A stretch of 64,000 nucleotides of DNA, from assembly GCA_963764505.1 (NCBI GenBank), contig CAVXSP010000001.1, positions 1,860,001 through 1,924,000 on the forward strand. The letters are read 5' to 3'. The stretch is from CAVXSP01 sp963764505 (GTDB taxonomy: Bacteria; Acidobacteriota; Vicinamibacteria; Vicinamibacterales; SCN-69-37). The position numbers were made by a program, and so were the translations under genes. Under the pieces are notes generated by a model. The model worked only from the letters and a program-made list of their open reading frames with translations. It searched no databases and had not been told where the DNA came from. Below are positions 27,339 to 37,075 of this stretch, piece by piece (position 1 is the first letter of the stretch; the number at the start of each line of letters is the position of its first letter).

Positions 27339-27824
27339 CTAGACCATGACCGTGTCCGCGGACGGTCCGTAGATCCCTGGCACCTTGCCGCCCATGGGGC
27401 GGATGCACGTGCTCAACTGGCCTCGATGATGTACGGCGTCGAGGAACAGCAGCCACATGAGCGCCTGGGTCGGCGCCGACATGATCACCTTCTCGCCGAC
27501 GCGGAAGTCCGCGGGGGTGTCCCACGCGCCTGCGCCCGCCTTCTCGAGCTTGGCTTCGAGCTCGCGATAGCTGCGGTCGAACGCCGACAGCGCCTCGTCC
27601 AGCCCGTCGAAGGGCACCTGGATGCGATGGTTGATCACGCCGTCGTCGAGCAGCTCGCCGAGATCGGCGAAGTGGCCGATCAGGTGGCCGACGAGCTCGC
27701 CCGCGGACCTGGACTTGGCGTCGTGGCGGTAGTCGAGCTTGGCGGGCGGCAGGGCGGCGATGACGTTGTGGAAGCGCTCGAACTCGCCGGAGAGCGTCTG
27801 CGCGAAGAACTCCTGATTCGTCAT
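27339..27824 (-). CDS. DinB-family four-helix protein
   Basis: The 161-residue product fits the DinB/YfiT superfamily, a four-helix bundle with a three-His metal site: LVGHLIGHF supplies one His in helix 2 and DAVHHRGQL the others near residue 130. Members include thiol S-transferases (bacillithiol- or mycothiol-dependent) and many proteins without known activity. It begins 14 bases upstream of nothing recognisable as a partner; the crystallin gene follows in the same direction after 26 bases, so both may share a message. Confidence 0.85.
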   Translation of the reverse strand: MTNQEFFAQTLSGEFERFHNVIAALPPAKLDYRHDAKSRSAGELVGHLIGHFADLGELLDDGVINHRIQVPFDGLDEALSAFDRSYRELEAKLEKAGAGAWDTPADFRVGEKVIMSAPTQALMWLLFLDAVHHRGQLSTCIRPMGGKVPGIYGPSADTVMV

Positions 27825-27851
27825 GAGACCTCCAGGGAAGCGGCTCGCATT

Positions 27852-28988
27852 CTACCTCCTGCGCGCCGCGTCGGACCCGCGCCGCAGCACGACGATCGAC
27901 ACGTCGTCGTGCGCGGGGGCGTCACCGACGAACGCCGTGAGCGCGGCGAGCACGCGCGCGCCAATGGCGGCCGCGGGTTCATCGGCCACCTGCCGCAGCG
28001 CTTCGCGCACCCGCTCCTCGCCGAAGAACTCGTCGGCCGCGTTGGATGCCTCCGTCACGCCGTCCGAGTAGACGACGAGCGTATCGCCCTCGGCGAGCTC
28101 GGCGCGCTGCTCGAAGAACGTGGCCTCGGGCAGGATGCCGAGGGCCACCGAGCCGCGCGGCAGCTCCTCGATCGCGCCGCGCCGGAGCAGCAGCGGAGGC
28201 GGATGTCCGGCGTTCAGGATCTGCACGTCCCCCGCGTTGGCCGTCACCACGAGGTACACGAGCGTGGCGAAGCGGTTCGTCAGCCCGTCCCGTACGAGGA
28301 TGCGATTGACGCGCGCGCCGAAGTCGGCGAGCGTCTCCGACTGCGGAATCAGGGCCCGAAGCGTTGCCTGCAGTTTGACCATCAGCAGCGCTGCCGGCAG
28401 CGCCTTGCCTGCGACGTCGCCGAGCGCCAGACCGTGATGCCGGTCGTCGACCTGCAGGTGATCGACGAGATCTCCGCCGACGTCGTTGGCCGGCTCCGAG
28501 TACATCCACACGTCCCATCCCGGAACGGCGGGCGCCCGCGGCGGCATGAGCGCGAGCTGGACCGCGCGGCCGGCCTGGAGCTCGTCGCGCGCGATGAGCT
28601 TGTCCTTCAGCTCCAGCATGAGGACGACGACGAGCAGGCTGTCGCCGAGCCAGCGAAGATTGACGCTGACGTGCGCGGCCGTGTACTGGATCTGCGCGAC
28701 CGCCAGGAACAGGCCCAGGGCCAGGAGCACCCGCCGGGCCGGCGTCAGCTTCAGCAGCAGGCTCTTGATGAGCCGCCACAGCCGGTGCGCCAGACGCGGC
28801 ACCGCCGGGAGGCGCGCGAGCTCCTTCCGCGCCTCTTCGCTCAGATAGAAGGCTTCGAGCTCGCTCAGCGTGCCGCCGATCTCGCGCCGCACGCCCCGGC
28901 GTCTGACGTCCTCGAGCACGCGGCCGACGTCGGTTCTGAGCGTTCGAAAGAGCGGAGCGCCGGATGACCGTTCGGAAGCACGGGGCAC
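27852..28988 (-). CDS. SpoIIE-type (PP2C-like) serine phosphatase with membrane segments
   Basis: The GTG at 28988 has AGGAAA eight bases upstream; the open frame extends further but without coding character. The 378-residue product has a cytoplasmic N-terminus, two hydrophobic segments (RRVLLALGLFLAVAQIQYTA and LRWLGDSLLVVVLMLEL), then a PPM phosphatase domain: LMPPRAPAVPGW, EPANDVGGDLVD, LALGDVAGKALPAALLM, LNAGHPPPLLL, VYSDGVTEASN and HDDVSIVVL, which carry the Mn-binding Asp residues. Such RsbU-like proteins dephosphorylate anti-anti-sigma factors; no partner kinase or STAS gene lies in the window. Confidence 0.9.
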   Translation of the reverse strand: MPRASERSSGAPLFRTLRTDVGRVLEDVRRRGVRREIGGTLSELEAFYLSEEARKELARLPAVPRLAHRLWRLIKSLLLKLTPARRVLLALGLFLAVAQIQYTAAHVSVNLRWLGDSLLVVVLMLELKDKLIARDELQAGRAVQLALMPPRAPAVPGWDVWMYSEPANDVGGDLVDHLQVDDRHHGLALGDVAGKALPAALLMVKLQATLRALIPQSETLADFGARVNRILVRDGLTNRFATLVYLVVTANAGDVQILNAGHPPPLLLRRGAIEELPRGSVALGILPEATFFEQRAELAEGDTLVVYSDGVTEASNAADEFFGEERVREALRQVADEPAAAIGARVLAALTAFVGDAPAHDDVSIVVLRRGSDAARRR

Positions 28989-29036
28989 TCGGGATTTTCC
29001 TCTGGATGCGTTCGGAACGGCTCTACACTGTCGCAG

Positions 29037-30747
29037 ATGCGGGCGCTCCGTCCAGATCTTCTTGTCGCGCTCGCCGTCTCCGCTGTCGGTGCGGGCGGCA
29101 TGGTGCGCCAGACGCCCGTCTTCGACCTCGTCCTGCTCAACGGGCGCATCGTCGATGGGACCGGCGGGCCGTGGTACCGGGCGGACGTCGGCGTCGCCGG
29201 CGATCGGATCGCGGCGATCGGGAACCTCGCCGACGCCCCGTCGCGCGAGCGGCTGGACGTCTCGGGACTGGTGGTGGCGCCGGGTTTCATCGACATGCTC
29301 GGCCAATCGGAGTTCAGCCTGCTCGTCGACGCGCGCGGCGCGAGCAAGCTGATGCAGGGCGTCACGACCGAGCTGACCGGCGAGGGAAGCTCGGCCGGCC
29401 CGATCAACGACCGGATGATCGCGGACGACGCGACGCGGTACGCGCGCTATCACCTGACGGTCGACTGGCGCACGCTCGGCGGGTACCTCACGCGCCTGAA
29501 CGATCGGGCCCGGCCCGCCATCAATCTCGGGTCGTTCGTCGGCGCCGGCGGCGTCCGCAACTACGTGCTCGGCCGCGCCGACCGGGCCGCGACGCCCACG
29601 GAGCTCGGCGCGATGAAGCGGGAGGTCGCCTCCGCGATGGAGGACGGCGCCTTTGGCTTGAGCTCGTCGCTGCAGTACGTTCCCGATCGGTTCGCCTCGA
29701 CCGCGGAGCTCGTCGAGCTGGCCCGCGTCGCGGCGGCGCACGGCGGCATCTACATCACGCACCAGCGATCCGAGAGCGGCCAGATCTTCGAGTCGCTCGA
29801 CGAAGTCTTCACCATCGCCGAGCAGGCGAAGATTCCGGCCGAGATCTTCCATCTGAAGACGGCCTACCGGGCGAACTGGGGCCGGATGCCCGCCGTGCTC
29901 GACCGGATACGCGCCGCCCGCGCGCGCGGCCTGGACGTCACGGCGGATCAGTACCCTTACACCCGCGCCGCGAACGGCCTCGACGCGTGCCTGCCCCTCT
30001 GGGTGCGCGAGGGGAGCAAGGCGCAGATGATGGCGCGCCTGAAGGACCCGGCGCTTCGCGCCCGCATCAAGCAGGACATGGCCGACCCCAACGCCACGTC
30101 CTGGGAGAACCAGTGGTACGGATCGGGCGGCGGCGACGGCGTCCTGCTGACCGACGTCACCAATCCGGCTCTGCGCCAGTACCGAAGGGCTGACGATCGC
30201 CGAGATCGGCGGCCGGCTCGGCAAGGACCCGCGCGACGTCGTCGCCGACTTCGTCGCCGCCGACGATGCGGAGAGCCTCGTGATCATCTCAATCATGCGC
30301 GACGACGACGTGGAGCTGGCGCTGAAGGATCCGCTGGTGAGCGTCGGGACCGATTTCGAGGCGCGGGCCGAGGACGGCCCGCTGTCCCAATCGAAATCGC
30401 ATCCACGCGCGTGGGGATCGTTTCCGCGCATTCTCGGCTACTACGTCCGCGAGAAGCATCTGCTGCCGCTCGAGGAGGCGATCCGGAAGATGACCTCGCA
30501 GCCGGCCGCGCGCGTGGGACTCCGCGATCGGGGGCTGCTGCGGCCCGGTATGATGGCCGACATCACCGCATTCGATCCGGTCGCCGTGCGCGACACCTCG
30601 ACCTACGGCGACCCGACGCACTACGCCGAAGGCATCGAGGACGTCGTCGTCAACGGCCGGCTGGCGGTGCGTGACGGACGAATGACGGGCGTCCTCGCGG
30701 GCCGCGCCCTGCGCGGCCCTGGATACCAGGCCCGCGCGTCGCGGTGA
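29037..30747 (+). CDS. D-aminoacylase-family amidohydrolase (frameshifted near 30182)
   Basis: The protein starts with a signal-like segment (LLVALAVSAVGAGG) and FDLVLLNGRIVDGTG, typical of N-acyl-D-amino-acid deacylases. The frame breaks after NPALRQY; removing one C from the pair at 30182-30183 continues EGLTIAEIGGRLGKDPRD, IISIMRDDDVELALKDP, HPRAWGSFPRILGYYVRE and EDVVVNGRLAVRDG to 30747, giving about 569 residues. The usual metal motif HxH after PGFID is replaced by MLGQSE, while YITHQRSES and AEIFHLKT keep their His. Substrate is therefore uncertain. TACACT at 29024-29029 lies seven bases before the ATG. Confidence 0.85.
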
Positions 30748-30792
30748 ACGGCGGGCGCGGCACGCGTCCGTCTCGAACGAGAGGGCAGTGCC

Positions 30793-31971
30793 ATGGGCAG
30801 GATGTCTCGGCGCGAGGTGGGAAGAGCGGTCGCGGGTCTGGCGGCCGCGCAGGCGTTCACGACCGGCACGGCCGCGCAGGGCGACGCCGCCGCAGCGACC
30901 TATGTGGGGCCGCTGACCGGCGTGTCGCCGGCCCAGCTCGACGGGCGGTCCCTCGACCCGGTCGCGTATACGCGTGAGCTGTACGCAGCGGCCCCGCGCC
31001 AGCTCCGATTCCGTGCGACGACCCGCTCGGAAGCGGAGGCTTGGCAGAAGGCGCTGGGCGCGAAGCTCGCCGAGCTCCTCGGCGGATTCCCCGGCGATCG
31101 CGTTCCCCTCGACACCAGGACGCTCGACGTCCGGGAATTCCCGGCGTACACGCGCGAGAAGATCGTCTTCAACACGCGGCCCGGACTGAGCGCCCTCGCG
31201 TATGTGCTCGTGCCCCGCGGCGTCAGCGCCCCCATCGCCACCGTGATCTGCGTGCCGGGCCACGGCCGCGGTGTGGACGACATCGTCGGCATCGACGAGC
31301 GCGGGCGCGACCGCACCGACAAGTCCGGCTATCAGCACGATTTCGCCATCCAGGTGGTCGAGTCCGGGCTGGCGGCCGTCGCCATCGAGCCGCTGGCGTT
31401 CGGCGCCAGGCGCGACCCGATCACGATCCGCAAGGGCCTCGGCAGCTACGCCTGCCAGCCCGCTGCTGGCGGTGCGCTGCTCGTCGGCCAGACGATGATC
31501 GGCTGGCGCGTGTGGGACGTGATGCGGGCAGTCGACCTGATCGCCACGCGTCCGGCGCTCGACGCCAGCCGCGTCGGACTGATGGGAATCTCGGGAGGCG
31601 GCACCGTCACGCTGTTCGGCGCAGCGCTCGAGCCCCGGATCAGGGCCGCGTTCGTCAGCGGGTACTTGAACACATTCCGCGACAGCATCGGCAGCCTGTC
31701 GCATTGCATCGACAACTACATCCCGGGCGTCCTGAACTGGGCGGAGATGCACGACGTCGCCGGACTCGTCGCGCCGCGGCCGCTCTTCGCCGAATCGGGC
31801 GAGCTGGATGCCATCTTTCCGATCCGGGCCAGCCTGGAGAGCTTCGGTCACCTCCGCGACATCTATCGCGTCTTCGGCGCCGAGGATCGCGTGGAACAGG
31901 AAGTATTTCCGGCGGAGCACTCGTTCTGGGGCAAGCGAGGCCTTCCGTTCCTCGCCCGGCACCTGGCCTGA
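30793..31971 (+). CDS. Tat-exported alpha/beta hydrolase (acetyl-xylan-esterase-like)
   Basis: The 392-residue product begins with MSRREVGRAVAGLAAAQAF, a twin-arginine-type signal. The hydrolase fold is shown by VICVPGHGRGVDD at the oxyanion-hole strand, the nucleophile elbow GISGGG (Ser near residue 266), SGELDAIFPI for the acid and PAEHSFWG for the His. This matches the large alpha/beta hydrolases often found with polysaccharide-degrading enzymes (esterase or lactonase). It starts 46 bases after the deacylase stop and may share its message. Confidence 0.85.
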   Translation: MGRMSRREVGRAVAGLAAAQAFTTGTAAQGDAAAATYVGPLTGVSPAQLDGRSLDPVAYTRELYAAAPRQLRFRATTRSEAEAWQKALGAKLAELLGGFPGDRVPLDTRTLDVREFPAYTREKIVFNTRPGLSALAYVLVPRGVSAPIATVICVPGHGRGVDDIVGIDERGRDRTDKSGYQHDFAIQVVESGLAAVAIEPLAFGARRDPITIRKGLGSYACQPAAGGALLVGQTMIGWRVWDVMRAVDLIATRPALDASRVGLMGISGGGTVTLFGAALEPRIRAAFVSGYLNTFRDSIGSLSHCIDNYIPGVLNWAEMHDVAGLVAPRPLFAESGELDAIFPIRASLESFGHLRDIYRVFGAEDRVEQEVFPAEHSFWGKRGLPFLARHLA

Positions 31972-32088
31972 GCGCCGGGGCGCCGCAGGCGCAGTCGGCG
32001 CAGGGGGGCCGGGCCCGATCCTGTCGAGGATACCAGGATTCGCCGTGCGGAGCGCGCACCGACACGTGCGCTATGATCGATCCAGCAC

Positions 32089-33244
32089 GTGGCCGAGCGT
32101 TCTTCGACATCCGAACCACGCGGGTTCCGATTCGCCCAACGCGAGCTGTTGTTCGTCCTGCTCCTCTCGGCCGCCAACGTCGCGGCCTTTTTCGGCACTC
32201 GCGCGGTGGCGGCCTGGGACCGCAGGCTGAGCGAGGCCGCGGCCGAGGAGGCGTACCTCTCCGGCCAGCGCGCGCTTGCGGCCGGAAAGCCCGAGGCGGC
32301 GGCCGCGCTGTTCCGATCGGCCCTGGTCCGCGACCGGGATCGGCGGACCTACGCACTGGCGCTCGCTGACGCGCTCGTGAAGAGCGCGCATGCCGACCAG
32401 GCGCTGCAGGTGCTGACGGCCCAGCGCGAGCGGGCGCCGGAAGACGCAGAGGTGAACCTGCGCCTCGGCCGCCTCGCGGCCGCCAGCGGCGATCTCGAGC
32501 AGGCGGAACGCTACTACCACAACGCGATCTACGGCCTGTGGTCGGAGGAGCAGCCCATCCGAGCTCAGGGCGCCCGCGTGGAGCTGGTCCGGTTGCTGCT
32601 CGCGCGCGACGATCGGAGCGCCGCCCAGGCCGAGCTGATGGCCGCCGGTACCGACCAGCCCCGGCGGCCCGTTCGACCCGCTCACGGCGGCTCAGCTTTT
32701 CGAGGCCGCCGGCGACGACGCTCGGGCGCGGACGGAATTTCTGCAGGCGCTCAAGGGGGCGCCGTCCGACCCGGTGGCGCTTGCCGGCGCCGGACGCACG
32801 TCGTTCGCCCAGCAGGACTACGGAGCCGCGCTCTCGTACTTCGCGGCGGCCCAGAATCACGGCGATCACTCCGAAGAGACGGCCAGTCTCGACGCGCTGG
32901 CGCGGATGGTGCTCGAAGACGATCCGCTCGCGCCGGGGCTCTCGTCCCGCGAGCGCAATCGTCGCATCCAGGTCGGATTGCAGCAGGCCTCGAAGCGGAT
33001 CCAGGAGTGCGCCGGCCAGTCGGCGGACGCGCAGGCGGCGCTCGAGCCGTTCGCCGCCGACCTCACGCGCCTGCTGCCGCTCTTCGAGGCCAACGCGCGC
33101 CGGCGGCCGGAGGGTAGCGTCGTCGAGGCCGTCGAGACCATCGTCCGGAGCGAGACCGCGGCGGTCGCCTCGTGCGGCGAGGCGCGTGGGCTGGACGAGG
33201 CGCTGATGCTCATCGGCCGCAAACACGGAGTCGCATCGAAGTGA
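32089..33244 (+). CDS. TPR-repeat membrane protein (frameshifted near 32660)
   Basis: A GTG at 32089 follows TATGAT (32072-32077). The product has one N-terminal membrane segment (LLFVLLLSAANVAAFFG) and tetratricopeptide helices (AYLSGQRALAAGKPEAAAALF, LRLGRLAAASGDLEQAERYY). The frame breaks at the CCCC run 32659-32662; removing one C continues GGPFDPLTAAQLFEAAGDD, FAQQDYGAALSYFAAAQNHGD and IQECAGQSADAQAALE to 33244, about 384 residues. Its stop overlaps the GTG of the chloride channel gene (GTGA). Likely a protein-interaction module at the inner membrane. Confidence 0.8.
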
Positions 33245-34971
33245 GCCTGAGCCAGGACGCGCCACCGCCACGGGCGTTCGCCGATCGCCTCACCCCGAGG
33301 GAACACCATCTCTTCCTGGCGCTGACGGTCATCATCGGCGTGGCGGCCGGCCTGGCGGCCGTGTTGTTCTCCCTGGCGATCGATCTGACGCATCACTTCT
33401 TCTTCGGCAATCAGCCGACCGGTCTGCGGCTGGTGGCGGTGCCCGCCGGCGTGAGCGTGATCACCGGCATCCTCCTCGCGCGGTTCTTCCCTGGCGTGCG
33501 CGGGAGCGGCATCCCGCAGACGGAGGCGGCCTTTCACCTCAATCGCGGCGTGATACCCGGCCGGGTGCCCGTCGGCAAGTTCCTGACCGGCGTGCTGTGC
33601 GTCGGATCGGGGCACTCGATGGGACGCGAGGGGCCGTCGGTGCAGATCGGTGCCGGGCTGGCCTCCTTCATCGGGCAGCGGCTGCATCTGTCGTCGGCCC
33701 GGCTGCAGAGCCTCATCCCGGTGGCGGCGGCGGCCGCGCTGTCGGCGGCCTTCAACACGCCCGTGGCGGCGGTGATCTTCTCGCTGGAGGAGATCATCGG
33801 CGACATGAACGCGTCGCTCATCGGGTCGACCGTCGTCGCGTCGGTGGCCGCGGTGATCGTGGAGCGATCGATTCTCGGCAACGAGCCGCTGTTCCGGGTC
33901 CCGCCCTATCACCTGGTGCACCCGGCCGAGCTGCTGGCCTACGGGCTGCTCGGCATCGTGGGCGGCGGGATCTCGCTGCTCTTCTGCAAGGGGCTGCTGC
34001 GGGCGCGCCAGCAGTTCCTGAACATGCCCCCCTGGACCGATGCGCTGCGGCCGGCCATCGGCGGCCTGATGGTCGGGGCGCTGTTCCTCGTGACGCCCCA
34101 GGTGATGGGCGTCGGCTACGAATACGTGGACCAGGCGCTCAACGGCGGTATGGTCATGCGGACGATGGTGATCCTCGCGGCGGCCAAGCTCGTGGCGACG
34201 GTCGTCTCGTACGCGTCGGGCAATGCCGGCGGCATCTTCGCGCCCAGTCTGTATCTCGGCGCCATGGTCGGCGGAGCGACCGGGATGCTCGTCCAGCAGT
34301 TCGCGCCGTTTCCGACGGCGGGAGTCGGCGCCTATGCGCTCGTCGGCATGGGGACGCTGTTTGCCGGGATCATCCGCGCGCCCATGACGTCGGTGTTCAT
34401 GATCTTCGAGATCACGCAGGACTATCAGATTCTCGTGCCGCTCATGGTCGCCAATCTGCTGAGCTTCATGATCTCGCGGCGCTTCCAGCCCACCCCGGTC
34501 TATCACGCCCTCCTCGAACAGGACGGCGTGCACCTGCCGAGCAGCACGACGCGCGCGCCCGTGGGCAAGTGGCGGGTCCGCGATCTCATGATCCGAGAGG
34601 TGTCGTTCCTGTCGCCGGGCGCGACCGTCGCCGAGACATGGGATCTCGCCAAGGGAATGGGCGGCAACTGCTATCTGGTGGGCAGCCCGGGCGCGCTGTC
34701 CGGCGTCGTGACGCGCGACGGTCTCGAAGACGCCGTTCGGACGGGCCGTGGCGGCGAGCCGATCGCCGCCTGCTTCGTCGAACACTGGCCGCACGTGCAC
34801 CTCGACCAGTCGCTCGAAGTGGCGATGGAACGCTTCAGCCAGAGTCCGGGGCTGCTGCCGGTGGTGAACCGCCGGAACGTCGCCGCGGTCGAGGGTGTGG
34901 TGACGCTCGACTCGATCATGCGCTTCCTGACCGCCAACCCCGACGAACGCGAGCCGGCGCTCAAAACCTGA
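33241..34971 (+). CDS. ClC-family chloride channel/antiporter with CBS pair
   Basis: The GTG at 33241 overlaps the preceding stop and yields 576 residues. The ClC selectivity motifs are intact: GSGIPQTE, GREGPSVQ with the gating Glu, and GGIFAPSLYLGAMVGG; the two homologous halves give some 16 membrane helices. From about residue 445 follow two CBS domains (VRDLMIREVSFLSPGATVAE, VVTRDGLEDAV, LDQSLEVAMERF), which in this family bind nucleotides and adjust transport. Whether it is a channel or a Cl-/H+ exchanger cannot be told. It overlaps the convergent gene by 11 bases. Confidence 0.93.
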   Translation: MSLSQDAPPPRAFADRLTPREHHLFLALTVIIGVAAGLAAVLFSLAIDLTHHFFFGNQPTGLRLVAVPAGVSVITGILLARFFPGVRGSGIPQTEAAFHLNRGVIPGRVPVGKFLTGVLCVGSGHSMGREGPSVQIGAGLASFIGQRLHLSSARLQSLIPVAAAAALSAAFNTPVAAVIFSLEEIIGDMNASLIGSTVVASVAAVIVERSILGNEPLFRVPPYHLVHPAELLAYGLLGIVGGGISLLFCKGLLRARQQFLNMPPWTDALRPAIGGLMVGALFLVTPQVMGVGYEYVDQALNGGMVMRTMVILAAAKLVATVVSYASGNAGGIFAPSLYLGAMVGGATGMLVQQFAPFPTAGVGAYALVGMGTLFAGIIRAPMTSVFMIFEITQDYQILVPLMVANLLSFMISRRFQPTPVYHALLEQDGVHLPSSTTRAPVGKWRVRDLMIREVSFLSPGATVAETWDLAKGMGGNCYLVGSPGALSGVVTRDGLEDAVRTGRGGEPIAACFVEHWPHVHLDQSLEVAMERFSQSPGLLPVVNRRNVAAVEGVVTLDSIMRFLTANPDEREPALKT

Positions 34972-36976
34972 ACGGCCCCCAGGCCCGTCGGCCGTGCGCG
35001 GCGCAGGGCTCGCCGGGGGAGCGGGACGCCGGCACGAGCAGCTCGCGGCCCTCCGCCTGCGCCCTCGGGACGAGGTCCAGCGTCTCGATGGCGAAGCGCC
35101 GCAGCGCGGGCGATGCCCGGAACGTGTCGACGACCACGTAGCCCAGGCACGAGCGGCGCAGGAAGTGCCTGCGGTCCGCCTGCGCGCGCGCGGCGAGGTC
35201 GGCCGGCAACGGCTGGCCCTCGCTCAGCCGGTACAACGCGTCGAGCACCGGACTTTGGAGGGCCGCGCGCCGCTCGCGATCGGACACCCGCGATTGATAC
35301 CCGCCGATGAGCGGCTTCTCGTGGAACGTCTGGTAGTACTGGACCGCCGCGCTGAAGTCGCCGACCGACGACGTGCCGTCCCGCACACCGCCGGGCAGCT
35401 CGAGGACGCGGACCCAGGGATCGGGGTCCTGCTTGATCACGCGATAGACCGCGGGCACGTCGGCGCCGTACAGAACCCGCGGAACGGGCATCAGTTCGAT
35501 GGCGAGCAGGCAGCTCACCGCCGCCAGCAAGGCGCGCCGGCGGCGCGGCCACGCGGAGCGCAGCGACGCCAGCGCGAAGCCGAGCATGATGGACAGTCCG
35601 AGCGCCGCCACGACGGCGAGGCGCGCCGGTGCGCGCGCCAGCTCGACGACCGGCACGAATCGCAGGATCCACCAGGGCCCGGGGATGTCCGTGTTCACGC
35701 CGGCGATCTGCACGAACGGTCCCAGCGCGAGCGCCGCGAAGATCGCGGTGAACGCGATCCATACGCGCGGCACGGCCGCCCGGTTCCGCCAGACCGCGAT
35801 CAGCACGACGCCAAGGGCGACGAGCGACAACGACCCGACGTACTCGGGATAGGCGAGCGGGCCGCGGCTCGTGATCCAGCGCATCGTCGGACCGCCGAAC
35901 CAGGGCTGGCCGGGATTCGGCGCGAACAGATCGACCAGGTCGAGGCCCGCGGGACTGCTGCGCCAGTTGATGGCCGGCTCGGGAAAACTGCCGGTCAGCA
36001 GGCGGCCGAACAGCCCGGCGAGCACCGGCGCCAGGACGAGCGCCGCGGTCCCGGCGGCGGTCGCCGCGAGCCTCGCGATCCGCCACGGTGGGAGCGCCTC
36101 CGGCCGTCGATGCCCGCGGAAGCGCCAGACGAGCTGCTGCCTCGTGACGAGCAGGATCGCCATCAGCAGCATGGGCGTATAGAGCGTTCGAAAGCTGAGC
36201 GTGCGTCCGAGCACGACCACGGACATCTCGCCGTGCCAGAGGCGCCAGACGATGATCGCGGCGCCGGCGGCGAGCAGCGCGTTCACGACGCGGAGCACCC
36301 GCAGTGGAGCGGGCCCCGTTCGGTCGCGCTCCAGCCGCCAGACGTGATGGCCGAGGAGCAGGGCGCCCATGAGCGCGCAGTAGATCGTGTAGTACACGTC
36401 GCAATAGCCCGCCCAGCCCATCGTCGCCCCGGCCAGAAGCGCGTCCCGCGTCCGCCCGGAACGCAGGGCGTTGACGACGGCGAGCACGAACAGCGGCAGC
36501 GGCGCCGCCGCCACCAGGCTGAAGTGGGCCGACCCGCGGGCGATCAGGTACGGGGACGCGGCGAACGCGGCGCCCGCGATCCACGCCTCGACGTGGCGGC
36601 CGGTCAACCGCCTGACCAGCAGGTAGGCGCCGTAGCCCGACGAGGCGATGAGCACCAGGTAGATGAGATTGAACGTCGTCACGACGCCGAGCCAGCCGAC
36701 GAGCGGGGTGGCGAGCAGGTCCGCGAACACCGAGTAGTTGTGCGTGGTCAGATCGGCGCCTCCCGCGAAGGCGAAGATCTGTTCGGTGGCGAACGGCCAG
36801 TGGCCGTGATGGATCAGCTCGTAGTGGAAGACCCAGAGATTCCAGAGATAGACGCCCGTGTCCCCGCCGATCGATCCCGTCAGCCGGGTGGTCAGGTGCC
36901 GCGGCAGCGGCCAGGTGAGGATCAGCGCCAGGAAGATGAATCCCGCGACGGGCAGCAGGCGCTGCAGTCGAACCAT
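34961..36976 (-). CDS. Polytopic membrane protein, GT-C glycosyltransferase-like
   Basis: The 671-residue product (ATG 36976; 27 further upstream codons look non-coding) has about 11-13 membrane helices. An early loop GGDTGVYLWNLWVFHYEL after the first helix resembles the acidic first periplasmic loop of GT-C glycosyltransferases, which use polyprenyl-phosphate sugars. Helices continue to about residue 500 and a soluble C-terminal part (VYRVIKQDPDPWVRVLELPGG, HEKPLIGGYQSR) follows. No family motif is decisive, so a sugar transferase role is an inference from topology. Confidence 0.65.
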   Translation of the reverse strand: MVRLQRLLPVAGFIFLALILTWPLPRHLTTRLTGSIGGDTGVYLWNLWVFHYELIHHGHWPFATEQIFAFAGGADLTTHNYSVFADLLATPLVGWLGVVTTFNLIYLVLIASSGYGAYLLVRRLTGRHVEAWIAGAAFAASPYLIARGSAHFSLVAAAPLPLFVLAVVNALRSGRTRDALLAGATMGWAGYCDVYYTIYCALMGALLLGHHVWRLERDRTGPAPLRVLRVVNALLAAGAAIIVWRLWHGEMSVVVLGRTLSFRTLYTPMLLMAILLVTRQQLVWRFRGHRRPEALPPWRIARLAATAAGTAALVLAPVLAGLFGRLLTGSFPEPAINWRSSPAGLDLVDLFAPNPGQPWFGGPTMRWITSRGPLAYPEYVGSLSLVALGVVLIAVWRNRAAVPRVWIAFTAIFAALALGPFVQIAGVNTDIPGPWWILRFVPVVELARAPARLAVVAALGLSIMLGFALASLRSAWPRRRRALLAAVSCLLAIELMPVPRVLYGADVPAVYRVIKQDPDPWVRVLELPGGVRDGTSSVGDFSAAVQYYQTFHEKPLIGGYQSRVSDRERRAALQSPVLDALYRLSEGQPLPADLAARAQADRRHFLRRSCLGYVVVDTFRASPALRRFAIETLDLVPRAQAEGRELLVPASRSPGEPCAAHGRRAWGPFRF

Positions 36977-37052
36977 CCGAGAGGGAGCATACCTTGGCCG
37001 GACAGGGCATGGAAGGCGGCGCCACGGGCCGGCACGTCCCCTCCGGGCCGGA

Positions 37053-37058
37053 TACAAT
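37053..37058 (+). promoter_or_regulatory. Possible -10 element TACAAT upstream of the nfeD-slipin pair
   Basis: TACAAT ends 17 bases before ATG 37076, the same hexamer seen before the genes at 2050 and 2514. No clear -35 is visible. Confidence 0.35.
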
Positions 37059-37075
37059 CACCCTGCGGCCTCGCC

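Noticed and set aside
28989..30431. Extension of the SpoIIE phosphatase frame across the deacylase gene
   Set aside because: The extra residues are antisense to the deacylase coding region. GTG 28988 has a ribosome binding site and begins coherent sequence.
32018..32039. Inverted repeat ATCCTG/CAGGAT after the alpha/beta hydrolase as a terminator
   Set aside because: The stem is only six bases with a ten-base loop and no U-run follows in either direction.
34994..37075. Long plus-strand frame upstream of nfeD, continuous with it
   Set aside because: It lies opposite a polytopic membrane protein gene with clear hydrophobic helices. The nfeD start at 37076 has a proper signal peptide and normal family length.
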